64,000 bases of DNA. It comes from Deltaproteobacteria bacterium IMCC39524. GTDB taxonomy: Bacteria > Desulfobacterota > Desulfuromonadia > Desulfuromonadales > BM103. A program made the position numbers and the translations under genes. Below the pieces are notes generated by a model. That model saw nothing but the letters and a program-made list of their open reading frames with translations, made no database searches and was not told where the DNA came from. The stretch spans positions 310,001 through 374,000 of the forward strand of contig JARUHJ010000002.1 in assembly GCA_029667085.1 (NCBI GenBank), given 5' to 3'. Below are positions 36,092-45,591 of the stretch, piece after piece (within the stretch, counting starts at the first letter, position 1; each line of letters starts with the position of its first letter).

Positions 36092-37135
36092 TTGAAAAAA
36101 CTCGACGCCAATAAAATCCAACGCATCATGATCCGCTCGGCTAACTGGCTCGGTGATGCCGTTATGACCGTTCCGGCCTTGATGGCTGTCAGGGAAACCT
36201 ATCCTGATGCCCATATCGCTGTCGTAGCCAATCCCCTGGTTGCCCAGTTGCTTGAGAACCATCCCGGCTGTGATGAAATCATCGTCTATAATAAACGGGT
36301 TGAGCATGCCGGTGTCCTTGGCCTGTTGCGATTTACGGCCGATTTGCGCCGTCGTAAATTCGACTGCGCGATTCTCTTTCAATATGCCATTGAAGCCGGG
36401 ATCATGGCATTCCTGGCCGGAATTCCCCGACGACTTGGCTTTACCACGGATGGCCGTCGTATCTTTTTGACCCACCCGGTACCCTTTGGCGAAGCTGAGA
36501 AGACGATTCACCAGACCGATGCTTTCCTGCGTATCGTTAATCACTATGGCATCAAGGCTGAAGAGAAAAGACAGCCCCTTGCACTGTTGGAGAGCGAGCG
36601 TCTCTGGGTGAAAGAGCAGTTACCCGAAGGCCCGGTCGTTACGATCAACCCCGGAGCCGCTTACGGCTCGGCAAAACGCTGGTATCCTGAGCGCTTTGCA
36701 GCCGTAGGTGATTTTCTTGCCAGAGAGTACGGCATGCATGTGGTGTTGATCGGCGGTCCAGGTGAAGTCGAGATCGGTAACGATATCGCCGCTGCTATAC
36801 AGGCTCCGGTGCATAATTTTGTCGGCAAAACTTCGGTCAGGCAGATGATGACCCTGATCGATGTTGCTTCGCTGATGGTGACCAACGACTCCGGCCCGAT
36901 GCACATCGCTGCTGGCTTCAATGTGCCGATCGTTGCAATCTTCGGCTCTACCAACCACACCACAACCTCACCTTTCAGTGACAGCTACCGCATCGTTCGT
37001 CACCAGGTCGAGTGTTCACCCTGTATGCTCAGGGAATGTCCGATTGATCACCGATGCATGGATCGCGTGACTGTTGATGATGTTGTCGGGGCCGTGCAGT
37101 CCTTTATGCCGGAAATTTTGCAAGCTAAAGAATAG
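36092..37135 (+). CDS. waaF: Lipopolysaccharide heptosyltransferase II-like glycosyltransferase (GT9)
   Basis: 347 residues, GT9 family. IRSANWLGDAVMTVPALMAVRETYPDAHIAVVANP and later VTINPGAAYGSAKRWYPERFAAV, VTNDSGPMHIAAGFNVPIVAIFGSTNHTTTSPF match WaaF/RfaF. Adds heptose to the LPS inner core using ADP-heptose, by family. Start: a TTG at 36092 gives an N-terminus (KKLDANKIQRIMIRS) like relatives; ATG 36128 is the conservative alternative. Confidence 0.88.
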   Translation: MKKLDANKIQRIMIRSANWLGDAVMTVPALMAVRETYPDAHIAVVANPLVAQLLENHPGCDEIIVYNKRVEHAGVLGLLRFTADLRRRKFDCAILFQYAIEAGIMAFLAGIPRRLGFTTDGRRIFLTHPVPFGEAEKTIHQTDAFLRIVNHYGIKAEEKRQPLALLESERLWVKEQLPEGPVVTINPGAAYGSAKRWYPERFAAVGDFLAREYGMHVVLIGGPGEVEIGNDIAAAIQAPVHNFVGKTSVRQMMTLIDVASLMVTNDSGPMHIAAGFNVPIVAIFGSTNHTTTSPFSDSYRIVRHQVECSPCMLRECPIDHRCMDRVTVDDVVGAVQSFMPEILQAKE

Positions 37136-37230
37136 CCCCTGGCTGGCTTTTCCTCTCTTTCCGTGCGGTCTTCTTCTAACCCTCAGTTGAAGATTGATAT
37201 CTTGTTCCCCTTCACCGTAGAATGTGATTG

Positions 37231-38958
37231 ATGTCACGTCACTTGATTGAAAAATATCGTCAGCGTCATGAGCAGGAAACAGGCGGCAAAGCCAACCCTT
37301 GGGGTGGGCGTCTGGCTGTTGCCCTGATCTATCCGAATACCTACCACCAGGGAATGAGCAACCTGGGGCTGCAGACAGTCTACCGGATGCTCAATGAACG
37401 TGATGATACGCTCTGTGAACGCTTCTTTCTCCCTGATCCTGAAGATATCGAAGAGCATCGCCGTACCGGTTTTCCCCTTGTGTCGATTGAATCCCAGCGC
37501 TCGCTCTCTGATTTTGATCTGATTGCCTTCTCAATCTCGTTCGAAAATGATTTCCTTAACCTGCCAACGATCTTCGAGCTCGGCCGTTTGCCGTTCTGGC
37601 GCGAGGAGCGCACTGAGCGTCATCCGCTGATCATCTGTGGCGGCGTCTGTGCATTTCTCAACCCTGAACCGCTGGCAGAGATCATGGACCTCTTCGTGGT
37701 TGGCGAGGCTGAAGTGACCCTGCCGCAACTCCTGAAGCAAATGCTCGATCCCGAGACGTCCGTGCGTAACGAACTCCTCGCTCGAATTTCTCAACAGGCG
37801 GGGATTTATCAGCCGGGCGGCTACGACGTTCGCTACCTGGCGAGCGGTGAACTTAAATCAATGACGCCGTTAGAAGGACTTCCGGAACAGGTCGCTCGCC
37901 AGTGGCAGGCGAACCTGGATGACAGTCAGAGTATGACCTGCGTAGCAACCCCGGATACGGAATTCGGCAGTATGCACCTGGTCGAAGTTTCACGCGGATG
38001 CCCCAAGGCCTGCCGTTTCTGTGCCGCCGGTTTTATATATCGACCGTTTCGGGAGCATTCAATGGATCACCTGCGTAAAGAGATTCTCGAAACAGGTGAT
38101 GAAGTCGGTCGAGTCGGCCTCGTCGCTGCTGCAGTCTCCGATTATAATGATATTGCTGCTGTCGGGCGTGCCGTCCTCGAAAAGGGCGGTGAAGTGTCGG
38201 TGTCGAGTGTGCGCATTGATGCCATTACGCCGGAGCAGGTACAGGTCCTTGCCGATTCTGGCCACAAGACATTGGCCCTGGCTCCAGAGGCGGGAAGCCA
38301 GCGAATGCGTAATGTCATTAATAAAGGTATCGATGAGAAACAAATCCTTGCCGCGGTCAAGATGCTGGCCGAAGGCGGAATCCCGAACCTCAAACTCTAC
38401 TTCATGATCGGCCTGCCCTCCGAGGTTGAGTCCGATGTGCTTGCGATTGCTGATCTTACTGTGAAAGTCCGGCAGATCTGGGAAGAGATCGGCAAACAAA
38501 CCGGTCGACTGGGTCGTTTACACCTTTCCGTAAATCCCTTTGTGCCTAAACCCTGGACGCCACTGCAGTGGGCGCCGATGGAGAAGCGAAGCTTGCTTGA
38601 AAAGAAGTATCGAGTCTTGCAGAAACGTCTGCGCCCGGTTGCGAACGTTGAGTTGAACTTCGAATCTTTGCGCCACGCCGAGATCCAGGGCTTTTTTGCC
38701 CGCGGTGACAGACGCGTCGGCCAGACCCTGCCACTGCTCGCAGAAGGTTCCAATCTCAAAGCTGCCTGTCGACAAGCAGGTATCGACCCTGCTTTCTTCC
38801 TACATCGTGAGCGTGGTGCTGATGAGCTTTTCCCCTGGGACATTATTCAACAGGGGGTACAGCGCAGCCATCTGCGTAAGGAATACGAGCAGGCGTTGGC
38901 GGCGCAACCGGGGTATGTTTGTGCGCCTGGGTGCAGTCGTTGCGGAATGTCCTGCTGA
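37231..38958 (+). CDS. Radical SAM protein, TIGR03960-like (B12-binding-like N-terminus)
   Basis: 575 residues. The N-terminal part (about 25-180, RLAVALIYPNTYHQGMSNLGLQTVY ... DLIAFSISFENDFLNLP ... PLIICGGVCAFLNPEPLAEIMDLFVVGEAE) has the Rossmann layout of B12-binding-like domains but lacks an obvious DxHxxG. The radical SAM cluster motif C-x3-C-x2-C is at Cys257, Cys261, Cys264 (SRGCPKACRFCAAGF). The C-terminus ends with a Cys-rich APGCSRCGMSC. In relatives it is often next to, or fused with, a DUF2344 protein; none is seen here. Substrate unknown. ATG 37231 preferred over TTG 37228. Confidence 0.85.
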   Translation: MSRHLIEKYRQRHEQETGGKANPWGGRLAVALIYPNTYHQGMSNLGLQTVYRMLNERDDTLCERFFLPDPEDIEEHRRTGFPLVSIESQRSLSDFDLIAFSISFENDFLNLPTIFELGRLPFWREERTERHPLIICGGVCAFLNPEPLAEIMDLFVVGEAEVTLPQLLKQMLDPETSVRNELLARISQQAGIYQPGGYDVRYLASGELKSMTPLEGLPEQVARQWQANLDDSQSMTCVATPDTEFGSMHLVEVSRGCPKACRFCAAGFIYRPFREHSMDHLRKEILETGDEVGRVGLVAAAVSDYNDIAAVGRAVLEKGGEVSVSSVRIDAITPEQVQVLADSGHKTLALAPEAGSQRMRNVINKGIDEKQILAAVKMLAEGGIPNLKLYFMIGLPSEVESDVLAIADLTVKVRQIWEEIGKQTGRLGRLHLSVNPFVPKPWTPLQWAPMEKRSLLEKKYRVLQKRLRPVANVELNFESLRHAEIQGFFARGDRRVGQTLPLLAEGSNLKAACRQAGIDPAFFLHRERGADELFPWDIIQQGVQRSHLRKEYEQALAAQPGYVCAPGCSRCGMSC

Positions 38959-39301
38959 GTTCCCTGCCTGTCGTTCCCCTGAACTCACAGCTTTGTCGCA
39001 GACGCTGTTCATAGTCAGGACTTCCACCAACCATTGTGTGGTTCAGTGGTTCTCATTGACAGCGACAAGGGCTTTTGTAAGGTAAGATTGTTTGAGACTT
39101 TTTTATCTTTAATCCTTCCCTTGCTTGGAGGAGCAGAAACATTCAATGAAAGAGTGCAACAATTTCGACATGCCGTGTCTTTTTGTTTGATCACCTTCAT
39201 CGACCTGCCCATCAATCAGAAGTTTAGACTCTTTTTTGTCGGTGTCCTCTTCTGGTCCGTGGGCGCCTGCTGATATCAACCCGTTGCAAAGGAGAATATT
39301 C
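38959..39301. other. Intergenic region without a recognised gene
   Basis: 343 bases between the radical SAM and crotonase genes. There are no convincing hairpins or consensus promoters. A 79-codon open frame at 39034-39273 has no ribosome site and an unconvincing composition, so I leave it out. Confidence 0.5.
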
Positions 39302-40075
39302 ATGGCGGATGAAAACTTGTTGCTCGAGAAAGATGGACCCCTGGCAACGATTACTTTTAACAACCCCAAGGCTCTCAATGCCCTGACTGTAGCAACTTTC
39401 GAAGGTCTGGATCGATTGCTCGCTGAGCTGGAGAAGGACGCCGAAGTTCGTGTTCTTATCCTCACCGGTGCAGGTGAGAAAGCTTTTGTTGCCGGAGGAG
39501 ATATCAGTCACCTTGGTACCCTGGATGCCGATAGCGCTCGCAAGTTCGCGTTGCTGGCACAGCGGGTTATTGATCGGCTGGAAGCTTTTCCCAAGCCGGT
39601 GATCGCTGCTATTAATGGTTATGCTCTCGGTGGCGGTTGCGAACTGGCCATGGGGTGTGACATCCGGATCGCTGCAGATTCGGCCAGGTTCGGGCAGCCT
39701 GAAGTCAAACTCGGCATAATCCCAGGCTTTGCCGGGACCCAACGCTTGTCCCGTCTTGTTGGCAAGGGGCGGGCCAAGGAGCTGATTTTTACAGGTGAGA
39801 TGATTGATGCCGAAGAGGCTTGCCGGATCGGTTTGGTCAACCACGTTGTGGCGAAGGAGGGCTTGATGGAAGAGGCGCGTTCTCTGGCCATGAAGATGTG
39901 TGACAAAAGCTCTTCGGCCATCAGGCTCGCCAAGGAAGCGATTGACAATGGCATGGAGATGGATTTTGCCCGTGGCTCACGTTACGAGGCTGACCTCTTC
40001 GCTCTTTGCTTTACGACGGAAGACTGCAAGGAGGGTATCAGCGCTTTCATGGAGAAGCGGCCAGCTAAATTTTAA
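39302..40075 (+). CDS. Enoyl-CoA hydratase / crotonase-family protein
   Basis: 257 residues. Crotonase fold with oxyanion-hole segments AFVAGGDISHL (near 65) and NGYALGGGCELAMGCD (near 105-120), catalytic Glu candidates in GGCELA and QPEVKLGIIPGFAGTQRL. Both glutamates of true hydratases appear present, so hydration of short 2-enoyl-CoA such as crotonyl-CoA is likely. ATG 39302 has AAAGGAGA upstream. It is a single gene; no beta-oxidation partners adjoin it. Confidence 0.88.
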   Translation: MADENLLLEKDGPLATITFNNPKALNALTVATFEGLDRLLAELEKDAEVRVLILTGAGEKAFVAGGDISHLGTLDADSARKFALLAQRVIDRLEAFPKPVIAAINGYALGGGCELAMGCDIRIAADSARFGQPEVKLGIIPGFAGTQRLSRLVGKGRAKELIFTGEMIDAEEACRIGLVNHVVAKEGLMEEARSLAMKMCDKSSSAIRLAKEAIDNGMEMDFARGSRYEADLFALCFTTEDCKEGISAFMEKRPAKF

Positions 40076-40287
40076 AGAGCAGAGAGAGCTCTTTAATCAT
40101 TGTGCGTTGATGCGATAAGTCAGAAACGCAGTTAAGGGTCCTCAACCGGCACACTTGCTTTGTTGGACGGCTGGTGAGTTGATCGAAAAAGCGTCGGCGA
40201 AAGGATGAATTTACAACCTGATCACACTGGTAGTCCGAGGTTAAAAAAACACTCTCCCCGGAAATCCGAAGGGTGCGAAAATCGGTC

Positions 40288-40316
40288 TTGACTTATTTTC
40301 TGCGAGCCTGTAAAAA
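40288..40316 (+). promoter_or_regulatory. Possible promoter for the tRNA-tilS unit
   Basis: TTGACT (40288-40293), 17-base spacer, TAAAAA (40311-40316). It is 120 bases from the tRNA and separated from it by the hairpins below, so the assignment is tentative. The rest of 40,076-40,436 holds a perfect CTGATC/GATCAG stem (40,324-40,341 area) and no gene. Confidence 0.4.
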
Positions 40317-40403
40317 AGGCTCTCTGATCATGGCCGATCAGGCTGTCAGTGGGAACTTGTTAATTGTTTCTTTTAACAAAATCAAGCCCCGCGACCAAAA
40401 AAT

Positions 40404-40430
40404 AAAGGCCGCCGGTTTGGCGGCTTGCTG
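40404..40430 (+). other. GC-rich stem-loop just before the tRNA
   Basis: GCCGCC (40408-40413) / GGCGGC (40419-40424), loop GGTTT, followed by TTGCTGGTTTT. It could terminate upstream transcription weakly or act in tRNA 5' processing. Confidence 0.5.
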
Positions 40431-40436
40431 GTTTTC

Positions 40437-40513
40437 GGCGGTGTAGCTCAGTTGGTTAGAGCATGCGGCTCATATCCGCAGTGTCCGGAGTTCGAATCTC
40501 TGCACCGCCACCA
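40437..40513 (+). tRNA. tRNA with CAT anticodon (probably elongator tRNA-Met)
   Basis: Complete cloverleaf: acceptor GGCGGTG / CACCGCC with A73 and encoded CCA; D-arm GCTC...GAGC; anticodon stem TGCGG / CCGCA around CTCATAT (anticodon CAT at 34-36); T-arm CGGAG TTCGAAT CTCTG. The G1-C72 pair excludes initiator tRNA. The anticodon fits elongator Met or the Ile2 tRNA that TilS modifies; G4-C69 and G5-C68 argue for Met, while U27-A43 is seen in Ile2. tilS starts 59 bases downstream. Confidence 0.95.
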
Positions 40514-40519
40514 CACTGA

Positions 40520-40553
40520 CAGAACCCTCTTCCATCCCCGGAAGGGGGTTCTG
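40520..40553 (+). terminator. 14-bp hairpin between the tRNA and tilS
   Basis: CAGAACCCTCTTCC (40520-40533) and GGAAGGGGGTTCTG (40540-40553) pair fully with one G-U; loop ATCCCC. The tail CGTTTCAG is a poor T-tract, so this may be a leaky terminator or an RNase processing site that sets the amount of tilS mRNA. The tilS ribosome site (CAGGTGATGG) starts 5 bases later. Confidence 0.65.
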
Positions 40554-40572
40554 CGTTTCAGGTGATGGTTCT

Positions 40573-41943
40573 ATGTCTTTACAGAAACGCTTTCATAGGT
40601 CGCTTCTTAAGTCCGGTTGCATCCCTTCCGGCAGTCGCGTTCTTGTGGCTGTTTCCGGCGGTTTAGATTCGGTTGCTTTACTGACACTCCTTCATCAGCT
40701 GGCTGTTCCTCTGCAAATCCACCTGGAAGCAGCGCACCTTGATCACTCCTTGCGCCCTGAAAGCCGTGATGATGCACGCTTTGTTACAGAGTTGTGCACC
40801 GGTCTTGGTGTTCACTTAACCCAGGAACACCTGGATGTAGCCGAGATTGCCCGGCAAAGAAAGAGCAACCTTGAGGAGACCGCCAGGGATGTGCGTCGTG
40901 ATTTTCTGCTAAAAACGGCTCAGGTGCGTGGCTGTCATCTGGTCGCTCTTGGCCACCACGCAGATGACCAGTCGGAAACCTTCCTCCTACGTCTTTTGCG
41001 CGGCAGTCGTGCCACAGGACTGGCTGGCATGAGGACAACCAACGGCTCTATTGTGCGGCCTCTGTTGCCTTTCTCTCGTCAGGAACTTCTGGACTATATC
41101 CAATCGGAAGACCTTGCCTGGCGTGAGGATCTGAGCAATCTTGATCAACGCTTCACGCGTAACCGTATCCGCCATCAATTGCTTCCTGCTCTGGCAGAAT
41201 TTAATTCGAATATACGTACGCAGCTTGTTGGCCTTTGTGAACAGATGCAGCAGGATGAAATTTTCTGGTCTGATCTGGTTGCTCGTGAGCTTCCAAAGCA
41301 TGGCCAATGGCTGGGCGATGAATATGTTTTGAATCGGAACGGTCTGCTTGCTTTACCTCAGGCCTTGACGGGTCGTCTGGTCCGGGCCGCTCTGGCAGAA
41401 GTGCGTGGTGATTTGCGTGGCATCACTGCAGCCCATACCGCTGATATCATGACGTTGCTCAGTGAAGGGGAGCCGCAGGGGGCCCTGGACCTGCCCGGTG
41501 CCTGGGTCGCACGTCGATATGATGTCCTCTTGTTGCGAAGTGAGGCCCCTGCAGCTGTCGACCCTTTTAGCTGTGAGCTCACATCTCCGGGAGATTACTG
41601 CTTGTCGGAGAACCGAATCTTGAGCGTCACGCAGGAAGAGTCTCCTCTTGGAGAGAGCCGTAGCGTTGTTGATTTCTCCGCACGATCATTATCGTTCCCG
41701 TTGCATGTCAGGAGTTGTGAGCCGGGAGATCGTTTTCGTCCTTCTGGGATGAAGGGAACAAAGAAACTGCAGGATCTCTTCGTTGATCTTAAGTTGACCC
41801 GCGAGGAACGCCAGAACGCCCTGGTGTTGGTCAAGAATAATGAGATCCTCTGGGTTGTCGGCATGCGCCGGTCTGAGGGGCAACGACCCCTGCCGAACGA
41901 GCAGAGTTTAAGGTTCGAAATTAAGACTAGAATAGACTCATAA
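40573..41943 (+). CDS. tilS: tRNA(Ile)-lysidine synthase TilS
   Basis: 456 residues. PP-loop AVSGGLDSVALL (about 26-37), HLDHSLRPESRDDARFV, ALGHHADDQSETFLLRLLRGS, then the C-terminal TilS domain (RSCEPGDRFRPSGMKGTKKLQDLFVDLKL). Converts C34 of tRNA-Ile(CAU) to lysidine so that it reads AUA. It follows a CAT-anticodon tRNA gene. Followed by ftsH. Confidence 0.96.
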   Translation: MSLQKRFHRSLLKSGCIPSGSRVLVAVSGGLDSVALLTLLHQLAVPLQIHLEAAHLDHSLRPESRDDARFVTELCTGLGVHLTQEHLDVAEIARQRKSNLEETARDVRRDFLLKTAQVRGCHLVALGHHADDQSETFLLRLLRGSRATGLAGMRTTNGSIVRPLLPFSRQELLDYIQSEDLAWREDLSNLDQRFTRNRIRHQLLPALAEFNSNIRTQLVGLCEQMQQDEIFWSDLVARELPKHGQWLGDEYVLNRNGLLALPQALTGRLVRAALAEVRGDLRGITAAHTADIMTLLSEGEPQGALDLPGAWVARRYDVLLLRSEAPAAVDPFSCELTSPGDYCLSENRILSVTQEESPLGESRSVVDFSARSLSFPLHVRSCEPGDRFRPSGMKGTKKLQDLFVDLKLTREERQNALVLVKNNEILWVVGMRRSEGQRPLPNEQSLRFEIKTRIDS

Positions 41944-42040
41944 TCGACTTGTGAAAGGCGCACCGATATGATAATGTTTTCAGTGCTTTTAAAACGCCAA
42001 ACACCATATATTTCAGGTGTTTTCAGACTTAGGGGGTAAC

Positions 42041-43891
42041 GTGAATCAGTTTTACAAGAATTTGGCTCTTTGGCTGGTCATCTCGTTAGTGATGATCATG
42101 CTGTTCAATATGATGACCCAGCAGGGTCGCGACCTCAAACCTGTTCCATATACGACCTTCCTGGCTGCCCTGGAAGAGGGTGAGATCGCAGATGTGACTA
42201 TTCAGGGTTCCAACCTTGAGGGAACCTACGCTGATGGCTCGGCATTCAAGACTTATGCTCCGGATGATCCCGATCTGATCAGTATGTTGCGCGCGCAGGG
42301 TGTCGCCATCGAAGCGGAGCCAGATGAAGGCAACAGCTTTTGGATGTCTCTTCTGGTCTCGTGGGGGCCTATCCTTCTCTTGATCGCCGTCTGGATCTTC
42401 TTTATGCGACAGATGCAGTCTGGTGGTGGCAAGGCTATGAGCTTTGGTAAGAGTCGCGCCAAGCTGCTTAGTGAGTCTTCAGCCAAGATCACCTTCAACG
42501 ACGTGGCTGGAATTGATGAAGCTAAGGATGAACTTGAAGAAGTCGTCGCCTTCCTGAAGGACCCAAAAAAGTTCTCCCGCCTCGGTGGGCGCATTCCAAA
42601 AGGTGTCTTGTTGGTCGGTGCTCCTGGAACAGGTAAAACCCTACTGGGTAGAGCAATTGCCGGTGAAGCCGGTGTGCCGTTTTTCTCTATCTCTGGCTCG
42701 GACTTCGTCGAAATGTTTGTTGGCGTTGGTGCCAGCCGTGTGCGTGACCTTTTTGTGCAGGGGAAAAAAAATGCGCCCTGCATTATCTTCATCGATGAGA
42801 TTGACGCTGTCGGTCGCCATCGTGGTGCCGGAATGGGTGGTGGTCATGATGAGCGGGAACAGACCCTCAACCAGCTGCTGGTTGAGATGGATGGATTTGA
42901 GTCGAACGAGGGCGTTATCCTGATCGCTGCCACCAACCGTCCTGACGTTCTTGACCCAGCTTTGCTACGTCCCGGGCGTTTTGATCGCCAGGTGGTTGTG
43001 CCGCGTCCTGATGTCCGAGGCCGGTTCAAAATTCTCCAGGTGCATGCACGTAAGGTTCCTTTGGGCGAGGATGTTGATCTCAACGTGATCGCCAAAGGCA
43101 CACCAGGGTTCTCTGGAGCTGATTTGGAAAACCTGGTTAATGAGGCGGCGCTTTTGGCCGCACGAGCCAACAAGGACGAAGTCAATCGACAGGACCTTGA
43201 GAGTGCCAAGGACAAGGTCATGATGGGTGCTGAGCGGCGTTCCATGGTGATCACCGAGGAAGAAAAGAAAGTAACGGCTTACCACGAAGCAGGTCACGCC
43301 CTGGTGTCGATGTATACTCCGGGTGCCGATCCTGTTCACAAGGTTTCAATTATTCCACGAGGCCGGGCTATGGGGGTCACCATGTACTTGCCCGCAGAGG
43401 AAAAGTACAACGAGACCAAGGTAGGCTTGAATATTAAGATCCGCACCCTTCTCGGCGGGCGGGTAGCCGAGGAACTGATCTTCGAGAGTGTTACCAGTGG
43501 AGCTTCTAATGATCTGGAGCGAGCGACAGCGATTGCCCGCAAGATGGTTTGTGAATGGGGTATGAGCGACAAGCTTGGGCCGCTGGCTTACGGAGAAAAA
43601 GAGGGCGGAGAGGTGTTCCTCGGTCGTGATTACGGCCATGTCAAAAACTACAGTGAGGCAACCGCGTGCGCCATTGATGCTGAAATTCGACAGATTGTTG
43701 AAGAGAACTATAAGCAAACGCAAGAGATCCTTTCCAAATACAAAGCTGGCTTGATTGAGGTCTCAGAGGCATTGCTTGAGCGCGAGAATATGGATGGCAG
43801 CGAGATTAAGGCCATGCTCTTTGGTGAGGTGGAAGTGCCTGCTGAAGACGTTGGCGACACTCCTGTCGAGACAGCTGCTGTTGAGGAATGA
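42041..43891 (+). CDS. ftsH: ATP-dependent membrane zinc protease FtsH
   Basis: 616 residues. Two transmembrane helices (about 8-26 and 104-122) bracket a periplasmic domain. AAA module with Walker A GAPGTGKT (193-200), Walker [16 protein letters not shown] and SRH region; zinc site HEAGH (415-419). Degrades misfolded membrane proteins and regulators. GTG 42041 ([11 protein letters not shown]) is chosen because TTAGGGGG precedes it and it matches the family start; GTG 42017 is upstream in frame. Confidence 0.97.
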   Translation: MNQFYKNLALWLVISLVMIMLFNMMTQQGRDLKPVPYTTFLAALEEGEIADVTIQGSNLEGTYADGSAFKTYAPDDPDLISMLRAQGVAIEAEPDEGNSFWMSLLVSWGPILLLIAVWIFFMRQMQSGGGKAMSFGKSRAKLLSESSAKITFNDVAGIDEAKDELEEVVAFLKDPKKFSRLGGRIPKGVLLVGAPGTGKTLLGRAIAGEAGVPFFSISGSDFVEMFVGVGASRVRDLFVQGKKNAPCIIFIDEIDAVGRHRGAGMGGGHDEREQTLNQLLVEMDGFESNEGVILIAATNRPDVLDPALLRPGRFDRQVVVPRPDVRGRFKILQVHARKVPLGEDVDLNVIAKGTPGFSGADLENLVNEAALLAARANKDEVNRQDLESAKDKVMMGAERRSMVITEEEKKVTAYHEAGHALVSMYTPGADPVHKVSIIPRGRAMGVTMYLPAEEKYNETKVGLNIKIRTLLGGRVAEELIFESVTSGASNDLERATAIARKMVCEWGMSDKLGPLAYGEKEGGEVFLGRDYGHVKNYSEATACAIDAEIRQIVEENYKQTQEILSKYKAGLIEVSEALLERENMDGSEIKAMLFGEVEVPAEDVGDTPVETAAVEE

Positions 43892-44793
43892 TTAAAGGGC
43901 TGGTCGCACATCATGGTACGCCGCAAACCTATCTTGCCGGACGAACCTTGCGCCTCGATCTACAGGCGCCTTGTATTGTTGGTGTCCTGAATGTGGCGCC
44001 TGACTCATTCTCGGATGGTGGTCTTTTTTGTTCGGTTAATGAGGCTCTTGAGCAGGCGCGTAGCATGGCCCGAGAGGGTGCTGCCCTGATAGACATCGGT
44101 GGCGAAAGTACCCGGCCCGGGGCTCCATCGGTCGACGAGGCTGAAGAGCTTGACCGGGTGCTGCCGGTGATTGAAGCCTTGACCCGGGAACTGGATCTGC
44201 CGCTCTCCATTGATACGAGCAAGAGTACGGTTGCTGCTGCTGCTGTCGCCTCCGGGGTCGAGTTTGTTAACGACATCAGTGGCTTGTCTTATGATCCAAA
44301 AATGGCCGATGTTGTCGCAGCCTCCGGGGCAGGTTTGATCGTGATGCATACCCGTGGCAAGCCTGAAACCATGCAACAGAACACCGATTATGAGGATCTG
44401 GTCGCTGAGGTCGTCGCTTCACTACAGAAAAGCATCCGCTGCGCCGAACAGGCTGGCGTGGCGCTTGATAAGATTGCCATAGATCCCGGGATCGGCTTTG
44501 GTAAAGATACCGCTGGCAATCTTGAACTTTTGCGGCAGACCGCAACCCTGGCGGAGCTGGGGCGACCGATACTCCTGGGGACCTCACGAAAGAGTTTTAT
44601 CGGCCAGGTCCTTGAGCAAAAGGTTCCGTCGGATCGTTTGATTGGAACTATGGCCACTCTTGCCCTCGGTTACGCAGGTGGCGCCCGCATATTTCGGGTC
44701 CATGATGTTGCTGCTGCACGTCAGACGGTCTTGATGGCTCAGGCTGTATGTGACGGAGCGGAGTGGGCAGCGAGCAAGACTTCCTTATTGTAG
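43888..44793 (+). CDS. folP: Dihydropteroate synthase
   Basis: 301 residues. [55 protein letters not shown] and [12 protein letters not shown] are the DHPS blocks. Condenses p-aminobenzoate with dihydropterin pyrophosphate in folate synthesis. Its ATG overlaps the ftsH stop (ATGA). Confidence 0.96.
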   Translation: MIKGLVAHHGTPQTYLAGRTLRLDLQAPCIVGVLNVAPDSFSDGGLFCSVNEALEQARSMAREGAALIDIGGESTRPGAPSVDEAEELDRVLPVIEALTRELDLPLSIDTSKSTVAAAAVASGVEFVNDISGLSYDPKMADVVAASGAGLIVMHTRGKPETMQQNTDYEDLVAEVVASLQKSIRCAEQAGVALDKIAIDPGIGFGKDTAGNLELLRQTATLAELGRPILLGTSRKSFIGQVLEQKVPSDRLIGTMATLALGYAGGARIFRVHDVAAARQTVLMAQAVCDGAEWAASKTSLL

Positions 44794-44809
44794 ACAGGGG
44801 ATGTACTGA

Positions 44810-45589
44810 ATGTTTGAGATGTTGACAAATTTCCGATGGCTTCTGGATTTGTTCGACATCTTTCTGGTCGCCTTTATTATTTATCGGATTTTGCTTCTTA
44901 TTCAAGGCACCAGGGCCGTGCAGATGTTGGTTGGCCTCGCTGTGCTTTTGATGGTCTACGTTGCTTCACAGGTTGGCGGCCTCTACACCCTCAACTGGAT
45001 TCTTAATAATTTCCTCTCCTCGATCATTCTGGTGATCGTTGTCCTTTTTCAACACGATATCCGTCGCGCCCTGATTCATGTAGGTCGAAACCCGTTCTTT
45101 GCCGACCTCTCTTTTCGTGAAGAAACCCGCGTTATCGATGAGTTATGCAGGAGCTGTGTTGCTCTTGCGCAGAGGCAACTTGGGGCCCTGATCGTCATCG
45201 AGCGCGAAACAGGTCTTAATGACTTTCTCGATGTCGGTGTTGAGCTGGATGCCAAGCCGTCCAGTGAGTTGATCCATTCGATCTTCAATACCGCTTCGCC
45301 CATTCACGATGGCGCTGTTATCATTCAGCGAGGCCGGATTACGCGGGCGGGTTGTTTCTTGCCTCTGACCCAGAACCTCGATGTCAGTCCGCGTTACGGC
45401 ACACGTCATCGTGCCGCGATCGGCTTGACGGAGTTGGTTGACGCTGTCGTCATTGTTGTTTCAGAGGAAACCGGGTTTATTTCAGTGGCTGTGGGCGGCA
45501 AGATAACCCGTGACCTGGAAGTGACTACCTTGAAAAAAGTTCTTAAACGTCTGCTTGAACCGCGACGTAAACGCGGTGTGAAGAGCTGA
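44810..45589 (+). CDS. cdaA: Diadenylate cyclase CdaA
   Basis: 259 residues. Three N-terminal transmembrane helices (about 10-80), then the DAC domain with DGA (167-169, SPIHDGAVII) and GTRHR (197-201), the ATP-binding and catalytic motifs of DisA_N. Makes c-di-AMP from two ATP at the membrane. It is followed by its activator-like partner ybbR and by glmM, the classic cdaA-cdaR-glmM trio, which ties c-di-AMP to cell-wall precursor supply. Confidence 0.96.
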   Translation: MFEMLTNFRWLLDLFDIFLVAFIIYRILLLIQGTRAVQMLVGLAVLLMVYVASQVGGLYTLNWILNNFLSSIILVIVVLFQHDIRRALIHVGRNPFFADLSFREETRVIDELCRSCVALAQRQLGALIVIERETGLNDFLDVGVELDAKPSSELIHSIFNTASPIHDGAVIIQRGRITRAGCFLPLTQNLDVSPRYGTRHRAAIGLTELVDAVVIVVSEETGFISVAVGGKITRDLEVTTLKKVLKRLLEPRRKRGVKS

Positions 45590-45591
45590 GC

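Noticed and set aside
36085-36114. ATG at 36085 as the start of the heptosyltransferase gene
   Set aside because: It is out of frame with the gene and meets a stop codon after nine codons.
39034-39273. 79-codon open frame before the crotonase gene
   Set aside because: No ribosome site, no motif, runs close to the real ribosome site of the crotonase gene.
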